A stretch of 64,000 nt of DNA from Streptomyces bambusae (GTDB taxonomy: Bacteria > Actinomycetota > Actinomycetes > Streptomycetales > Streptomycetaceae): contig NZ_WTFF01000007.1 in NCBI RefSeq assembly GCF_019400985.1, positions 1-64,000 of the forward strand. Direction: 5' to 3'. The notes under the pieces are model-generated. The model was not told where the DNA came from. It did not search any database and saw only the letters and a program-made list of their open reading frames with translations. Numbering within the stretch: the stretch's first letter is position 1; each line of letters begins with the position of its first letter. Below, in pieces: positions 36,545-45,324 of this stretch. A program made the position numbers and the translations under genes.

Positions 36545-37880
36545 AGCGCGTGGCGCCCGTGACCAGCCAGCGGCCCGACCGGGCCCTCAGCTGGAGGGTG
36601 ACCATGCGGACCAGCATCATCAGCGTCATGGCCCACCACAGGGCCGTCAGGCCCCCGCCGAAGACCGGGACGAGAAGTGCGGCCGGGGCGAACACGGCGA
36701 GGGTCACCAGCATCGCCCACGCCAGGTACGGGCCGTCGCCGGCGCCCATCAGGACGCCGTCGAGGACGAACACGATGCCGGAGACCGGTTGGGAGACCGC
36801 GACCACCAGCAGAGCGGGCAGCAGGGCGTCCTTGACGGCGGGGTCGCTGGTGAATAGAGGGATGAACAGGGGCCTGGTGGCGATCACCAGCAGGCCCAGG
36901 ACGATGCCGGAGACGATGCCCCACTGCACCATGCGCCGGCATACGGCCTTGGCCCCCTCGGTGTCGTCCGCGCCGAGGTAGCGGCCGATGATGGCCTGCC
37001 CCGCGATGGCGATGGCGTCGAGCGCGAAGGCGAGCAGGCTCCACAGGGCCAGCAGGATCTGGTGTGCGGCGACGTCCGCGTCACCGAGATGGGCGGCCAC
37101 CGCGGTCGCGATCATCAGGACGGCGCGCAGGGAGAGGGTGCGGACCAGCAGGGGTGCCCCGGCCTGGGCGCAGGCGCGGATGCCGGCGGCGTCGGGACGC
37201 AGGGATGCGTGGTGGACGCGGGCGCCTCGTACCACCACGACCAGGTACGCGGCGGCCATGGCGCACTGGGCGGCGACCGTGCCCCAGGCGGAGCCGGCGA
37301 TGCCGAGACCGGCTCCGTAGACGAGGGCGGCGTTCAGCCCGGCGTTGAGGGCGAAGCCGCCGATGGCGACGTAGAGCGGGGTCCGGGTGTCCTGGAGGCC
37401 GCGGATGACTCCTGTGGCGGCGAGGACGACGAGCATGGCGGGGATGCCGAGGGCGGAGATCCGCAGGTATGTCACCGCGTACGGTGCGACGGTGTCGGAG
37501 GCGCCGAGGAGCGAGACCAGCCAGGGCGCAGTGGGTAGGACGACCGCCACGACGCCTGCGCCGAGCAGGAGGGCGAGCCAGATGCCGTCCATGCCCTGCC
37601 GGATGGCGGCCTGGAGGTCACCCGCGCCGACCCGGCGGGCGACGGCCGCGGTGGTCGCGTAGGCGAGGAAGACGAACACGCTCACCGCGGTGCCGAGGAG
37701 GGCGGCCGCGACCCCGAGGCCGGCGAGTTGGGGAGTGCCGAGGTGGCCCACGATGGCGCTGTCGGCCATCACGAAGAGGGGTTCGGCGACGAGCGCGCCG
37801 AAGGCCGGAACGGCGAGGGCGAAGATCTCGCGGTCGTGCTGTCTCGGGGTGGTCTTCGACGCTGTGGGTGACTGTGCCAT
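36543..37880 (-). CDS. MATE-family efflux transporter
   Basis: A 445-residue multidrug/toxin exporter with 12 predicted membrane segments in two MatE repeats (IFALAVPAFGALVAEPLFVMAD at the start, QAIIGRYLGADDTEGAK in the middle). It resembles DinF-type proteins and is conserved between rplI and dnaB in Streptomyces. I use the ATG at 37880 (MAQSPTASKTTPRQHD); an ATG three codons upstream is an alternative. Its stop lies in the outer stem of its terminator. Confidence 0.87.
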   Translation of the reverse strand: MAQSPTASKTTPRQHDREIFALAVPAFGALVAEPLFVMADSAIVGHLGTPQLAGLGVAAALLGTAVSVFVFLAYATTAAVARRVGAGDLQAAIRQGMDGIWLALLLGAGVVAVVLPTAPWLVSLLGASDTVAPYAVTYLRISALGIPAMLVVLAATGVIRGLQDTRTPLYVAIGGFALNAGLNAALVYGAGLGIAGSAWGTVAAQCAMAAAYLVVVVRGARVHHASLRPDAAGIRACAQAGAPLLVRTLSLRAVLMIATAVAAHLGDADVAAHQILLALWSLLAFALDAIAIAGQAIIGRYLGADDTEGAKAVCRRMVQWGIVSGIVLGLLVIATRPLFIPLFTSDPAVKDALLPALLVVAVSQPVSGIVFVLDGVLMGAGDGPYLAWAMLVTLAVFAPAALLVPVFGGGLTALWWAMTLMMLVRMVTLQLRARSGRWLVTGATR

Positions 37881-38315
37881 GCGCCTCATCCAATCTTCCA
37901 CAGGTAAGACATGCAACCCCTTAGTGCTCATTACTTTGGCCGCTACTCGGGCGTGCGTTCCACCCGTGCGGAGAGGATCTTCAGCACTGCGCCAGATTTT
38001 TTCCCGCCCACAGCCGGTGGAAGGAGAAGTCGCAGGTCATCTTGGGTGCAGGGGGTGGTCTGGTGATTTTGTCCACAGTGCCGTCCCCCGGTCCGTGCAC
38101 AGGTCGGACCGACTTACCCACAGCATTCGCCGGGTCATCCACATCTCATCCACACAGCCTGTGGATAACAAGATTGGCTGACGTCGCTCGCGGGCCTACC
38201 GTTGTGCGTTGCCCGACGCGCCGAGCGGCCCGTGCGGGCGTCCCACATGTCAGAGCCGTGTCGTAGAAAGAGGGACACGGCGAGGTCCGCCCTGCGGACG
38301 GGAGGAGGCGGCCCG
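37881..38315. promoter_or_regulatory. dnaB upstream region with a DnaA-box cluster
   Basis: This 435-bp divergent interval separates the MATE gene and dnaB. Between 38069 and 38168 lie two exact DnaA boxes and three near boxes, a density like that in oriC. The remainder shows no gene. The dnaB start is preceded by GGAGGAGG at 38301-38308. Confidence 0.8.
38069..38168. promoter_or_regulatory. DnaA-box cluster upstream of dnaB
   Basis: Exact boxes are TTGTCCACA at 38069-38077 (plus) and TTATCCACA at 38160-38168 (minus). Near boxes are TTACCCACA at 38114-38122 and TCATCCACA at 38135-38143 and 38146-38154, all on plus. A weaker CCGTGCACA lies at 38094-38102. The spacing is compatible with cooperative DnaA binding and control of dnaB or of initiation timing. 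Confidence 0.8.
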
Positions 38316-39803
38316 GTGAGCATCCCCGAGCCCATGGACGACCCCTGGGCCGACAGCGGTCCGGGTGACCGTCTGCCCGTCTCCCGTCACCGCCGGGGCG
38401 AGGGCCGCGGACGCGGCGAGGAGCAGCACGAGCGGGGCCGTGAGGGCGGCTCCTGGGACGACGGCCCGGCCGGCGGCGGCTTCGAGCGGGTCCCCCCGCA
38501 GGACCTGGACGCCGAGCAGTCGGTACTGGGCGGCATGCTCCTGTCCAAGGACGCGATCGCCGAGGTCGTCGAGGTGATCAAGGGCCACGACTTCTACCGG
38601 CCCTCCCACGAAACGATCTTCCAGGCGATCCTCGACCTCTACGCCAAGGGCGAGCCGGCCGACCCGATCACGGTCGGCGCCGAGCTGACCCGGCGCGGCG
38701 AGATCGGCAAGATCGGCGGCGCCTCGTACCTGCACACGCTGGTGCAGTCGGTGCCCACGGCGGCGAACGCCGCCTACTACGCGGAGATCGTCCACGAGCG
38801 GGCGGTGCTGCGGCGCCTGGTCGCCGCCGGCACGAAGATCACGCAGATGGGCTACGCGGCGGACGGCGACGTCGACGAGATCGTCAACAGCGCCCAGGCC
38901 GAGATCTATGCGGTGACCGAGCAGCGGACCTCCGAGGACTACCTGCCGCTGGGCGACATCATGGAGGGCGCGCTCGACGAGATCGAGGCGATCGGCTCGC
39001 GCAGCGGCCAGATGTCGGGCGTCCCGACCGGCTTCACCGACCTCGACTCGCTGACCAACGGCCTGCACCCCGGCCAGATGATCGTCATCGCGGCCCGTCC
39101 CGCCATGGGTAAGTCCACGCTGGCGCTGGACTTCGCCCGGGCCGCCTCCATCAAGAGCAACCTGCCCAGCGTCATCTTCTCTCTCGAGATGGGCCGCAAC
39201 GAGATCGCGATGCGCCTGCTGTCGGCGGAGGCGCGGGTGGCCCTGCACCACATGCGCTCGGGCACGATGACGGACGACGACTGGACCCGGCTCGCCCGCC
39301 GGATGCCGGACGTCTCCGCGGCGCCGCTCTACATCGACGACTCCCCCAACCTGTCGATGATGGAGATCCGCGCCAAGTGCCGCCGGCTCAAGCAGCGCCA
39401 CGATCTCCAGCTCGTGGTGATCGACTATCTCCAGCTGATGCAGTCGGGCGGTTCGCGCCGTCCCGAGAGCCGCCAGCAGGAGGTCTCCGACATGTCGCGA
39501 AACCTCAAGCTGCTGGCGAAGGAGCTGGAGGTCCCGGTGATCGCGCTGTCGCAGCTGAACCGTGGCCCGGAGCAGCGCACCGACAAGAAGCCCATGGTCT
39601 CCGACCTGCGTGAGTCGGGTTCCATCGAGCAGGACGCCGACATGGTGATCCTGCTGCACCGTGAGGACGCCTACGAGAAGGAGTCCCCGCGCGCGGGCGA
39701 GGCCGACCTGATCGTGGCCAAGCACCGGAACGGCCCCACGGCGACGATCACCGTGGCGTTCCAGGGCCACTACTCCCGCTTCGTGGACATGGCCAACACG
39801 TAG
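38316..39803 (+). CDS. dnaB: Replicative DNA helicase DnaB
   Basis: DnaB is the hexameric fork helicase. The GTG at 38316 (MSIPEPMDDPWADSGPGD) with a GGAGGAGG site gives 495 residues; the frame is open further upstream without homology. A Gly/Arg/Glu-rich tail (1-50) leads to the primase-binding N-terminal domain (PPQDLDAEQSVLGGML). The RecA-like domain has Walker A RPAMGKST (Lys266) and LVVIDYLQLM. No intein interrupts it, unlike some mycobacterial DnaB. The DnaA-box cluster lies 150-250 bp upstream. Confidence 0.97.
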   Translation: MSIPEPMDDPWADSGPGDRLPVSRHRRGEGRGRGEEQHERGREGGSWDDGPAGGGFERVPPQDLDAEQSVLGGMLLSKDAIAEVVEVIKGHDFYRPSHETIFQAILDLYAKGEPADPITVGAELTRRGEIGKIGGASYLHTLVQSVPTAANAAYYAEIVHERAVLRRLVAAGTKITQMGYAADGDVDEIVNSAQAEIYAVTEQRTSEDYLPLGDIMEGALDEIEAIGSRSGQMSGVPTGFTDLDSLTNGLHPGQMIVIAARPAMGKSTLALDFARAASIKSNLPSVIFSLEMGRNEIAMRLLSAEARVALHHMRSGTMTDDDWTRLARRMPDVSAAPLYIDDSPNLSMMEIRAKCRRLKQRHDLQLVVIDYLQLMQSGGSRRPESRQQEVSDMSRNLKLLAKELEVPVIALSQLNRGPEQRTDKKPMVSDLRESGSIEQDADMVILLHREDAYEKESPRAGEADLIVAKHRNGPTATITVAFQGHYSRFVDMANT

Positions 39804-39813
39804 CATCTCGGCC

Positions 39814-41202
39814 ATGACTGACACGTCCGCAGATGTGGCCCTCCTTCCCTCCACCCGGCGTGCGCTGCTGCACCGGATCGCCGTGGCCCAGTGCGAAGGC
39901 CGGGCGCCGTCCCTGGTGGCGGCGGTGGCCCGGGGCGGCGAGATCGTCTGGGAGGGGGCCCGGTCGATGGTGGACGGGCACGCCCCGGACGGCGACGTCC
40001 AGTACCGGATCGGCTCGATCAGCAAGACCTTCACGGCGGTGCTGGTGCTGCGGCTGCGCGACGAGGGGCTGATCGACCTCGGGGACGCACTGGACAAGCA
40101 CCTGCCCGGGACGGCCGCGGGAGAGGTGACCATCGCCCAGCTGCTGGCGCACGCCGGCGGGCTGGGGGCGGAGACGCCCGGGGAATGGTGGGAGCGCACG
40201 CCCGGCAGCCAGCGGCCCGAGCTGGCCGACGTCCTGGGCGACGAGCCCTTCCGGCACCGGCCCGGCCGGCGCCACCACTACTCGAACCCCGGTTACACCC
40301 TGCTGGGTTCGCTCGTCGAGGCGGTGCGCGGCCGCTCGTGGGAGGACGTGCTGCGGGCGGAGGTCCTCCTGCCGCTTGGCCTGGAGCGGACCAGCATGCT
40401 GCCGCAGGCCCCGCACGCGGACGGCTGGGCGGTGCACCCCTGGGCGGACGTGATGATGCCGGAGCCCGCGCAGGACCTGGGGCTGATGGCGCCGGCGGGC
40501 CAGCTGTGGTCGACCACGCGGGACCTGGCACGGTTCGCGATGTTCCTGGCACGCGGCGACGAACGGGTACTGGGCGCGGAGTCCGTACGGGAGATGCGTC
40601 AGGCGGCGTCGCCGCCGGAGCCGGGGCTGGCCGAGGCCGGCTACGGCCTGGGCCTGCAGCTGTCGCGCACCGGAGAGCGGCTGCTGGCCGGCCACAGCGG
40701 TTCGCTGCCGGGATTCGTGGCGGGGCTGTGGCTGAGCGAGGTGGAGGACGTGGCGGCGGTGGTGCTGGCCAACTGCACCTCCGGGCTGCCGGCCTCCACG
40801 GTGGCGGCGGAGCTGGTGGGGATCGTGGCGGACGCGGAGCCGCGGATCCCGCAGCCCTGGCGCCCGTTCAAGGAGGCCGATCCGGTGGCGGTGGAGCTGG
40901 CCGGCCCCTGGTACTGGGGGACGGCGCCCCACGTGCTGCGCCTGCGGGCGGACGGCCTGCTGGAGCTGGGCCCGGTGGCGGCGACCGGCCGGGCGGCGCG
41001 GTTCGCGGCGGCGGGGGACGGGACGTGGACGGGCCTGGCGGGCTACTTCGCGGGGGAGACGCTGCGGGCGGTGCGGCGCCCCGACGGCTCGGTGAGCCAT
41101 CTGGACCTGGCGTCGTTCGTGTTCACGCGCGAGCCCTACGACGCCGAGGCGCCCGTGCCCGGCGGTGTCGACCCGGACGGCTGGCGGGGGATCGGCCGGT
41201 AG
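39814..41202 (+). CDS. Serine hydrolase of the beta-lactamase/class C family
   Basis: A 462-residue protein with the class C beta-lactamase/DD-peptidase fold: SxxK is S68-I-S-K71, the Tyr motif is YSNPGY near residue 155, and the third motif appears as HSG near residue 297. A C-terminal lipocalin-like extension (from about 350) may modulate the active site. No signal peptide is seen, so it is probably cytoplasmic and acts as an esterase or peptidase. It starts 10 bp after dnaB, so it may be co-transcribed. Confidence 0.85.
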   Translation: MTDTSADVALLPSTRRALLHRIAVAQCEGRAPSLVAAVARGGEIVWEGARSMVDGHAPDGDVQYRIGSISKTFTAVLVLRLRDEGLIDLGDALDKHLPGTAAGEVTIAQLLAHAGGLGAETPGEWWERTPGSQRPELADVLGDEPFRHRPGRRHHYSNPGYTLLGSLVEAVRGRSWEDVLRAEVLLPLGLERTSMLPQAPHADGWAVHPWADVMMPEPAQDLGLMAPAGQLWSTTRDLARFAMFLARGDERVLGAESVREMRQAASPPEPGLAEAGYGLGLQLSRTGERLLAGHSGSLPGFVAGLWLSEVEDVAAVVLANCTSGLPASTVAAELVGIVADAEPRIPQPWRPFKEADPVAVELAGPWYWGTAPHVLRLRADGLLELGPVAATGRAARFAAAGDGTWTGLAGYFAGETLRAVRRPDGSVSHLDLASFVFTREPYDAEAPVPGGVDPDGWRGIGR

Positions 41203-41217
41203 CGCCGCGAGGGCGCC

Positions 41218-41273
41218 GGCGCGCCGCCGGCCCGGCCCACCGGTGGATCCGTGGGCCGAGGCGGCGGCGCGCC
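41218..41273. terminator. Bidirectional terminator
   Basis: Long GC-rich arms (outer GGCGCGCCGCC at 41218-41228 with GGCGGCGCGCC at 41263-41273, inner GGCCCAC with GTGGGCC) lie between the convergent serine hydrolase and GNAT genes. Confidence 0.75.
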
Positions 41274-41285
41274 GGGCGGCGGAGC

Positions 41286-41756
41286 TCAGAGCTGGAGCTT
41301 GAATCCGACGTGCGAGGCCTCGAAGCCGAGGCGCTCGTAGAACCGGTGGGCGTCGGTGCGGCTGGCGTCGGAGGTGAGCTGTATCAGCTGGCAGTCGGCG
41401 CGGCGCGAGGTGTCGATGGCCCACTCCATCAGGACCGTGCCCAGACCGCTGCCGCGCTCGTCGGCGTGGATGCGGACCCCCTCGACGAGGGAGCGGGTGG
41501 CTCCCCTGCGGGAGAGGCCGGGCAGGAAGGTGAGCTGGAGGGTCCCGACGACCCGGCCGTCGCGCTCGGCGACGACCAGGTGCTGGTGGGGGTCCCCGGT
41601 CAGCTCCTTGAGCGCGTCCCGGTAGGGCGTGAGGTCGTCGGGGGACTCGCGGGTGGCGCCGAGCGGGTCGTCGGCGAGCATCGCGACGATGGCGGGGAGG
41701 TCTGCCTCGGCGGCGGGCCGGATCGTGAGCCCGTCGCCGGCGGGAATGCCGGTCAT
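41286..41756 (-). CDS. GNAT-family N-acetyltransferase
   Basis: A 156-residue acetyltransferase with the acetyl-CoA loop DERGSGLGTVLMEWAID near residue 103 and the C-terminal RFYERLGFEASHVGFKLQL that marks many small-molecule GNATs. An N-terminal beta strand (GLTIRPAAEADLPAIVAML) is typical. Its ATG is 17 bp from the end of a second GNAT gene on the same strand, so the two are probably one operon. Substrate unknown. Confidence 0.88.
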   Translation of the reverse strand: MTGIPAGDGLTIRPAAEADLPAIVAMLADDPLGATRESPDDLTPYRDALKELTGDPHQHLVVAERDGRVVGTLQLTFLPGLSRRGATRSLVEGVRIHADERGSGLGTVLMEWAIDTSRRADCQLIQLTSDASRTDAHRFYERLGFEASHVGFKLQL

Positions 41757-41773
41757 GCGGTGGTGGTCCTTTC

Positions 41774-42673
41774 TCAGCCGGCGGCCACGGTGAGCGGGGC
41801 CCAGCGGCGGGTCCAGTCACCCGGCAGGCCCGGGAGGGAGCGGGTCATGACCGCGTTGAAGGCGATCGATTCCATGCCGTGGTCCTTGAGCCAGCTGATC
41901 AGCTCGTGATGGCGGACGTCGACGTCGGTGCGCAGGGGCCGGTCGGACCTGGCCGCGATCGCGCCGACCAGGGCCCGGGCGGTCGCGGTGTCCTCGGCGA
42001 TCAGGGGCCCCACGACATGGGTCTCCATGTTGGGCCAGGCGGCCGCGTAGCCGGTGAGCCGGCCCCGGGTGTCCTCGGCGACGAGCAGGTGGTCGGCGAA
42101 GGCGGGCAGTCTGGTGATCATGTGGGTGCGGTCGGTGCCGAACACCTCGGCATCCAGGTTCAGGATGCGGGGGAGGTCCTCGGCGGTCGCGGGGCGCACA
42201 CGCGCGCCGTCCTCCTGCACGGCGTCGGGCGGAAGAACGCCGCGGAGCATCTCGGCCCGGCCCGTGGTGGCGAAGCCCAGCTCCTCGTAGAGCGGTTGGC
42301 CGTAGGGCGTGGCGTGCAGGGTGAGCGGGACGCCCTTGAGTACGTCGTCGCAGACATGGGTCATCAGCCGGCGGCCCAGGCCCTGGCGGGCATAGCGGGC
42401 GGCGACGAGGACCATGCCGATGGCCGCGAGGTCCGGGGCGGTGGCGGAGGTGCCGTAGGAGGTGATCACGCAGGCGGCGGCGAGGCCCTGGCCGTCGGGT
42501 GCGTCGATGCCGTAGCCGGTGCCGGCGGTGAGGAGCAGTCCCCACTTGTGCTCCTCGCGGGGCCAGCCCCGGTCGTCGGAGAGGTCGGCGCAGTGCACGA
42601 GATCGCCTGCCCTGAGCGGACGGATCGTCAGGTCGGTGAGCTGTGGTGATGTCACCGGCCCAGAGTGGATCAT
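41774..42673 (-). CDS. Tandem GNAT-type acetyltransferase
   Basis: A 299-residue protein with an N-terminal GNAT domain (LTIRPLRAGDLVHCADLSDDRGWP, CoA loop ARYARQGLGRRLMTHV near residue 100). The second half has a further acetyltransferase-like core (VRPATAEDLPRILNLDAEVFG) and a C-terminal YitH/HolE-like part (SWLKDHGMESIAFNAVMTRSLPG). Substrate unknown. I use the first ATG; a GTG six codons in (VTSPQLTDLTIRP) is possible. The divergent HAD gene is 130 bp away, and parS site 7 lies between them. Confidence 0.83.
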   Translation of the reverse strand: MIHSGPVTSPQLTDLTIRPLRAGDLVHCADLSDDRGWPREEHKWGLLLTAGTGYGIDAPDGQGLAAACVITSYGTSATAPDLAAIGMVLVAARYARQGLGRRLMTHVCDDVLKGVPLTLHATPYGQPLYEELGFATTGRAEMLRGVLPPDAVQEDGARVRPATAEDLPRILNLDAEVFGTDRTHMITRLPAFADHLLVAEDTRGRLTGYAAAWPNMETHVVGPLIAEDTATARALVGAIAARSDRPLRTDVDVRHHELISWLKDHGMESIAFNAVMTRSLPGLPGDWTRRWAPLTVAAG

Positions 42674-42722
42674 CAGCTCGGGGGCGTCCAGAGGATTTGG
42701 CGACGGATCCTTCTCAGCCGAT

Positions 42723-42736
42723 GTTTCACGTGAAAC
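42723..42736. other. parS: parS site 7
   Basis: Exact GTTTCACGTGAAAC in the divergent promoter region between the GNAT and HAD genes, about 39 kb from oriC; the most distal site in the window. Confidence 0.97.
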
Positions 42737-42803
42737 ACGCCTTTCCCGTCAGCTGCCCGTCGGCCGTTTCCCTGCCGAATCGGACAGGCTAGCCTCAGCT
42801 GCC

Positions 42804-43454
42804 ATGACGCTCCTGCACCTCTTCGATCTCGACGGAACGCTGATGCACGGCTCGGCGGCGCCGGTGGAGATTTCCCGCCAGCTCGGCCTGGAAGCGGAGA
42901 TCGCGGAGTTGGAGCGATCCTTCAGCGCACGGGAGATCGGGCCGCCCGAGTATGCGACGGGCGTGCACGCGCTGTGGGCCGAGCTGACTCCGGCCCATGT
43001 CCGTGCCGCCTTCGACGGTGCCCCGTGGCTGGCCGGGATCCGCGAGGTGTGGCAGGAGATCGGGGAGCGCGGGGACTACTGCGCCGTGGTCTCGCTGTCC
43101 CCGTCGTTCTTCGTGGAACTGCTGCTGGAGTGGGGTGCGCACGCCGCGCACGGCTCGGTCTTCCCGGAGGTGCCGTTCACCCGGCCCGTGGACCTGGCGG
43201 GCATCCTGAGCCCGCAGGGCAAGGTCGACGTCGCCGACCGGCTGTGCGCGCGGTTCGGGGTGCGCCGGTCCGACTGCGTCGCGTACGGGGATTCGATGAC
43301 CGACGCGGCGCTGTTCGAGGCGGTCCCGGTGTCCGTGGCGGTCAATGCGCGCCCGCATCTGGCGGCCCGCGCCACTCATGTGTACGAGGGCCGGGATCTC
43401 CGGGAGGCATATCGGCTGGTGGGGCTTTCCCATCCCGGAGTTGCCGCATCCTAA
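42804..43454 (+). CDS. HAD-family phosphatase (phosphoserine phosphatase-like)
   Basis: A 216-residue haloacid-dehalogenase hydrolase: motif I DLDGTL at residues 8-13, motif II Ser in CAVVSLSPSFF, motif III Lys in QGKVDVADRL, and motif IV GDSMTDAALFE. The small helical cap (about 20-85) suggests the HAD-IB class. Its substrate is unknown. TAGCCT, a -10-like element, ends eight bases before the ATG, with no ribosome site, so the mRNA may be leaderless. Confidence 0.88.
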   Translation: MTLLHLFDLDGTLMHGSAAPVEISRQLGLEAEIAELERSFSAREIGPPEYATGVHALWAELTPAHVRAAFDGAPWLAGIREVWQEIGERGDYCAVVSLSPSFFVELLLEWGAHAAHGSVFPEVPFTRPVDLAGILSPQGKVDVADRLCARFGVRRSDCVAYGDSMTDAALFEAVPVSVAVNARPHLAARATHVYEGRDLREAYRLVGLSHPGVAAS

Positions 43455-43593
43455 GGGGAAAGTGGGTTCGAAACGTGGATTTCCCGCAATTGCCCGCAAG
43501 CTGCTTCCCCGGCTGGCATATTGCGAACTCCGGACCACGGATTCGAGGCCGTGGCGTGTGCAGACCGACCGAGATGCTCGAAGCGAGGCACCG

Positions 43594-44781
43594 ATGGACG
43601 CTCCGCCCACCAGTTCGGACAGACGGAAGGTGTCCCGGATATCCCCGGCGGGCGGGCCTGTCGAACCCTCGGTCGACGCCGTACTCATCCGCCGGACCCT
43701 CGCCGAGATCGGCCCGGTCGCCGACAGGGTGACCTCGTACTTCTACGCTCTGGTCTTCACCGGCCACCCGGAACTGCGCAGTATGTTCCCCGCGGCCATG
43801 GACGTGCAGCGCGACCGGCTCCTCAAGGCCCTCCTGACGGCCGCCGAGCACATCGACGACCCCGCGGTCCTCGGCCCGTACCTGCGCCGGCTCGGCACCG
43901 GCCACCGCAAGTACGGCACCCGGCCCGAGCACTACCCGGTGGTGGGCGAGGCGCTGATCACGGCTCTGGCCCGGTACGCGGAACTCACCTGGGGGCCGGA
44001 GACCGAGGCCGCGTGGGTGCGGGCGTACACCGCGATCTCCCAGATCATGATCGATGCGGCGGCGGAGGACGAGCGCAGGTCCCCGGCCTGGTGGCAGGCG
44101 GAGGTGGTCTCCCACGACCTGCGCACCCCGGACATCGCCGTCGTCACCGTCCGCCCCGACCAGCCGTACCCCTTCCTCGCGGGCCAGTACACGAGTCTGG
44201 AGACCCCGTGGTGGCCGCGGGTGTGGCGGCACTACTCCTTCGCCTCGGCCCCGCGCCAGGACGGTCTGCTCTCCTTCCACGTGAAGGCCGTCCCGGCGGG
44301 CTGGGTCTCCAACGCACTGGTGCGGTACGCGCGCCCCGGGGACGTGCTGCGCCTGGGGCCCCCGGCCGGTTCGATGGTGGTGGACCACACCACCGACAAC
44401 GGGATGCTGTGCCTGGCCGGCGGTACCGGGATCGCACCGATCAAGGCGCTGATCGAGGACGTCGCCGAGCACGGGGAGCGCCGTCCGGTGGAGGTGTTCT
44501 TCGGGGCGCGCAGCGACAGCGACCTGTACGACAAGGACACCCTGCTGGGCCTCCAGCGCTCGCACCCCTGGCTGTCGGTACGGCCCGTGGTGGGGGACGG
44601 CCTGGCCGGGCAGCTGCCGCAGGCGATCGGCGAGCACGGCCCGTGGAACTCCTACGACGCCTTCATATCGGGCCCGCCGGCGATGATCCGCAGCGGCATC
44701 GACGCCCTCAAGCGGATCGGGATCCCCGGCGAGCGGATCCGCCACGACGCCCTGGAGGAACTCGCCGGCGTGGCCGGCTGA
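43594..44781 (+). CDS. Flavohaemoglobin-type globin/oxidoreductase
   Basis: Flavohaemoglobins convert nitric oxide to nitrate using O2 and NAD(P)H. The 395-residue protein starts at the ATG at 43594 behind GCGAGGC. The globin domain (about 25-165) has B10 Tyr51 (SYFYALVF) and proximal His104 (GTGHRKYG). The FAD domain carries RHYSFAS near residue 210. The NAD domain has GGTGIAPIKAL near 272 and ISGPPAMI near 355. All catalytic landmarks are present. I see no clear NsrR site in the 139-bp upstream gap, so regulation is unclear. Confidence 0.9.
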   Translation: MDAPPTSSDRRKVSRISPAGGPVEPSVDAVLIRRTLAEIGPVADRVTSYFYALVFTGHPELRSMFPAAMDVQRDRLLKALLTAAEHIDDPAVLGPYLRRLGTGHRKYGTRPEHYPVVGEALITALARYAELTWGPETEAAWVRAYTAISQIMIDAAAEDERRSPAWWQAEVVSHDLRTPDIAVVTVRPDQPYPFLAGQYTSLETPWWPRVWRHYSFASAPRQDGLLSFHVKAVPAGWVSNALVRYARPGDVLRLGPPAGSMVVDHTTDNGMLCLAGGTGIAPIKALIEDVAEHGERRPVEVFFGARSDSDLYDKDTLLGLQRSHPWLSVRPVVGDGLAGQLPQAIGEHGPWNSYDAFISGPPAMIRSGIDALKRIGIPGERIRHDALEELAGVAG

Positions 44782-44790
44782 GACCCGCAG

Positions 44791-45270
44791 TCAGCCCAGG
44801 TCGGGCGCGTGCATGGCACGGACGCCCTCGATGTTTCCGTCCAGGTAGTGCCGCAGGGACAGCGGGACGAGATGGACCGCGGCGATGCCGACCCGGCTGA
44901 ACGGCACCCGGACGATCTCGTACTCGCCCTCGGGCTGCTCGACCTCGGGGCCGTGCCGCAGGCTCGGATCCATCGACTCCAGCCGGCACACGAAGAAGTG
45001 CTGCACCTTCACGCCGGTGACCCCGCCGTCCGTGATGTGCTCGACGGTGTCGACGAAGCAGGGCACCACATCGGTGATCTTGGCGCCGAGCTCCTCGTGG
45101 ATCTCGCGGTGCAGCGCGTCCACGACCGTCGGGTCGGAGGGCTCCACGCCGCCGCCCGGCGTCAGCCAGTACGGATCGACGCCGGGCTTGGTGCGCTTGA
45201 TCAGGATCAGGTCATCACCGTCGAGCAGGATCGCGCGGGCGGTGCGTTTGACCACGGGACGTTCGGTCAT
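44791..45270 (-). CDS. Nudix hydrolase
   Basis: A 159-residue Nudix-fold protein with box GGVEPSDPTVVDALHREIHE-ELG near residues 40-62. The core REIHEELG is intact, so metal binding is likely, but the first Glu of the consensus G-x5-E is Pro, a variant whose effect is unknown. It probably hydrolyses a nucleoside-diphosphate compound. It lies 54 bp downstream of the LysR gene on the same strand and converges with the flavohaemoglobin gene 9 bp away. Confidence 0.87.
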   Translation of the reverse strand: MTERPVVKRTARAILLDGDDLILIKRTKPGVDPYWLTPGGGVEPSDPTVVDALHREIHEELGAKITDVVPCFVDTVEHITDGGVTGVKVQHFFVCRLESMDPSLRHGPEVEQPEGEYEIVRVPFSRVGIAAVHLVPLSLRHYLDGNIEGVRAMHAPDLG

Positions 45271-45324
45271 GGGAGAAGAGTGGCCCAGGACTCCGCCTCT
45301 GAAACGCGATTTTCCGTGTCACCG

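Noticed and set aside
44275-44287. TTCCACGTGAAG in the flavohaemoglobin gene as parS
   Set aside because: The left arm does not match GTTTCAC; this is chance similarity around CACGTG.
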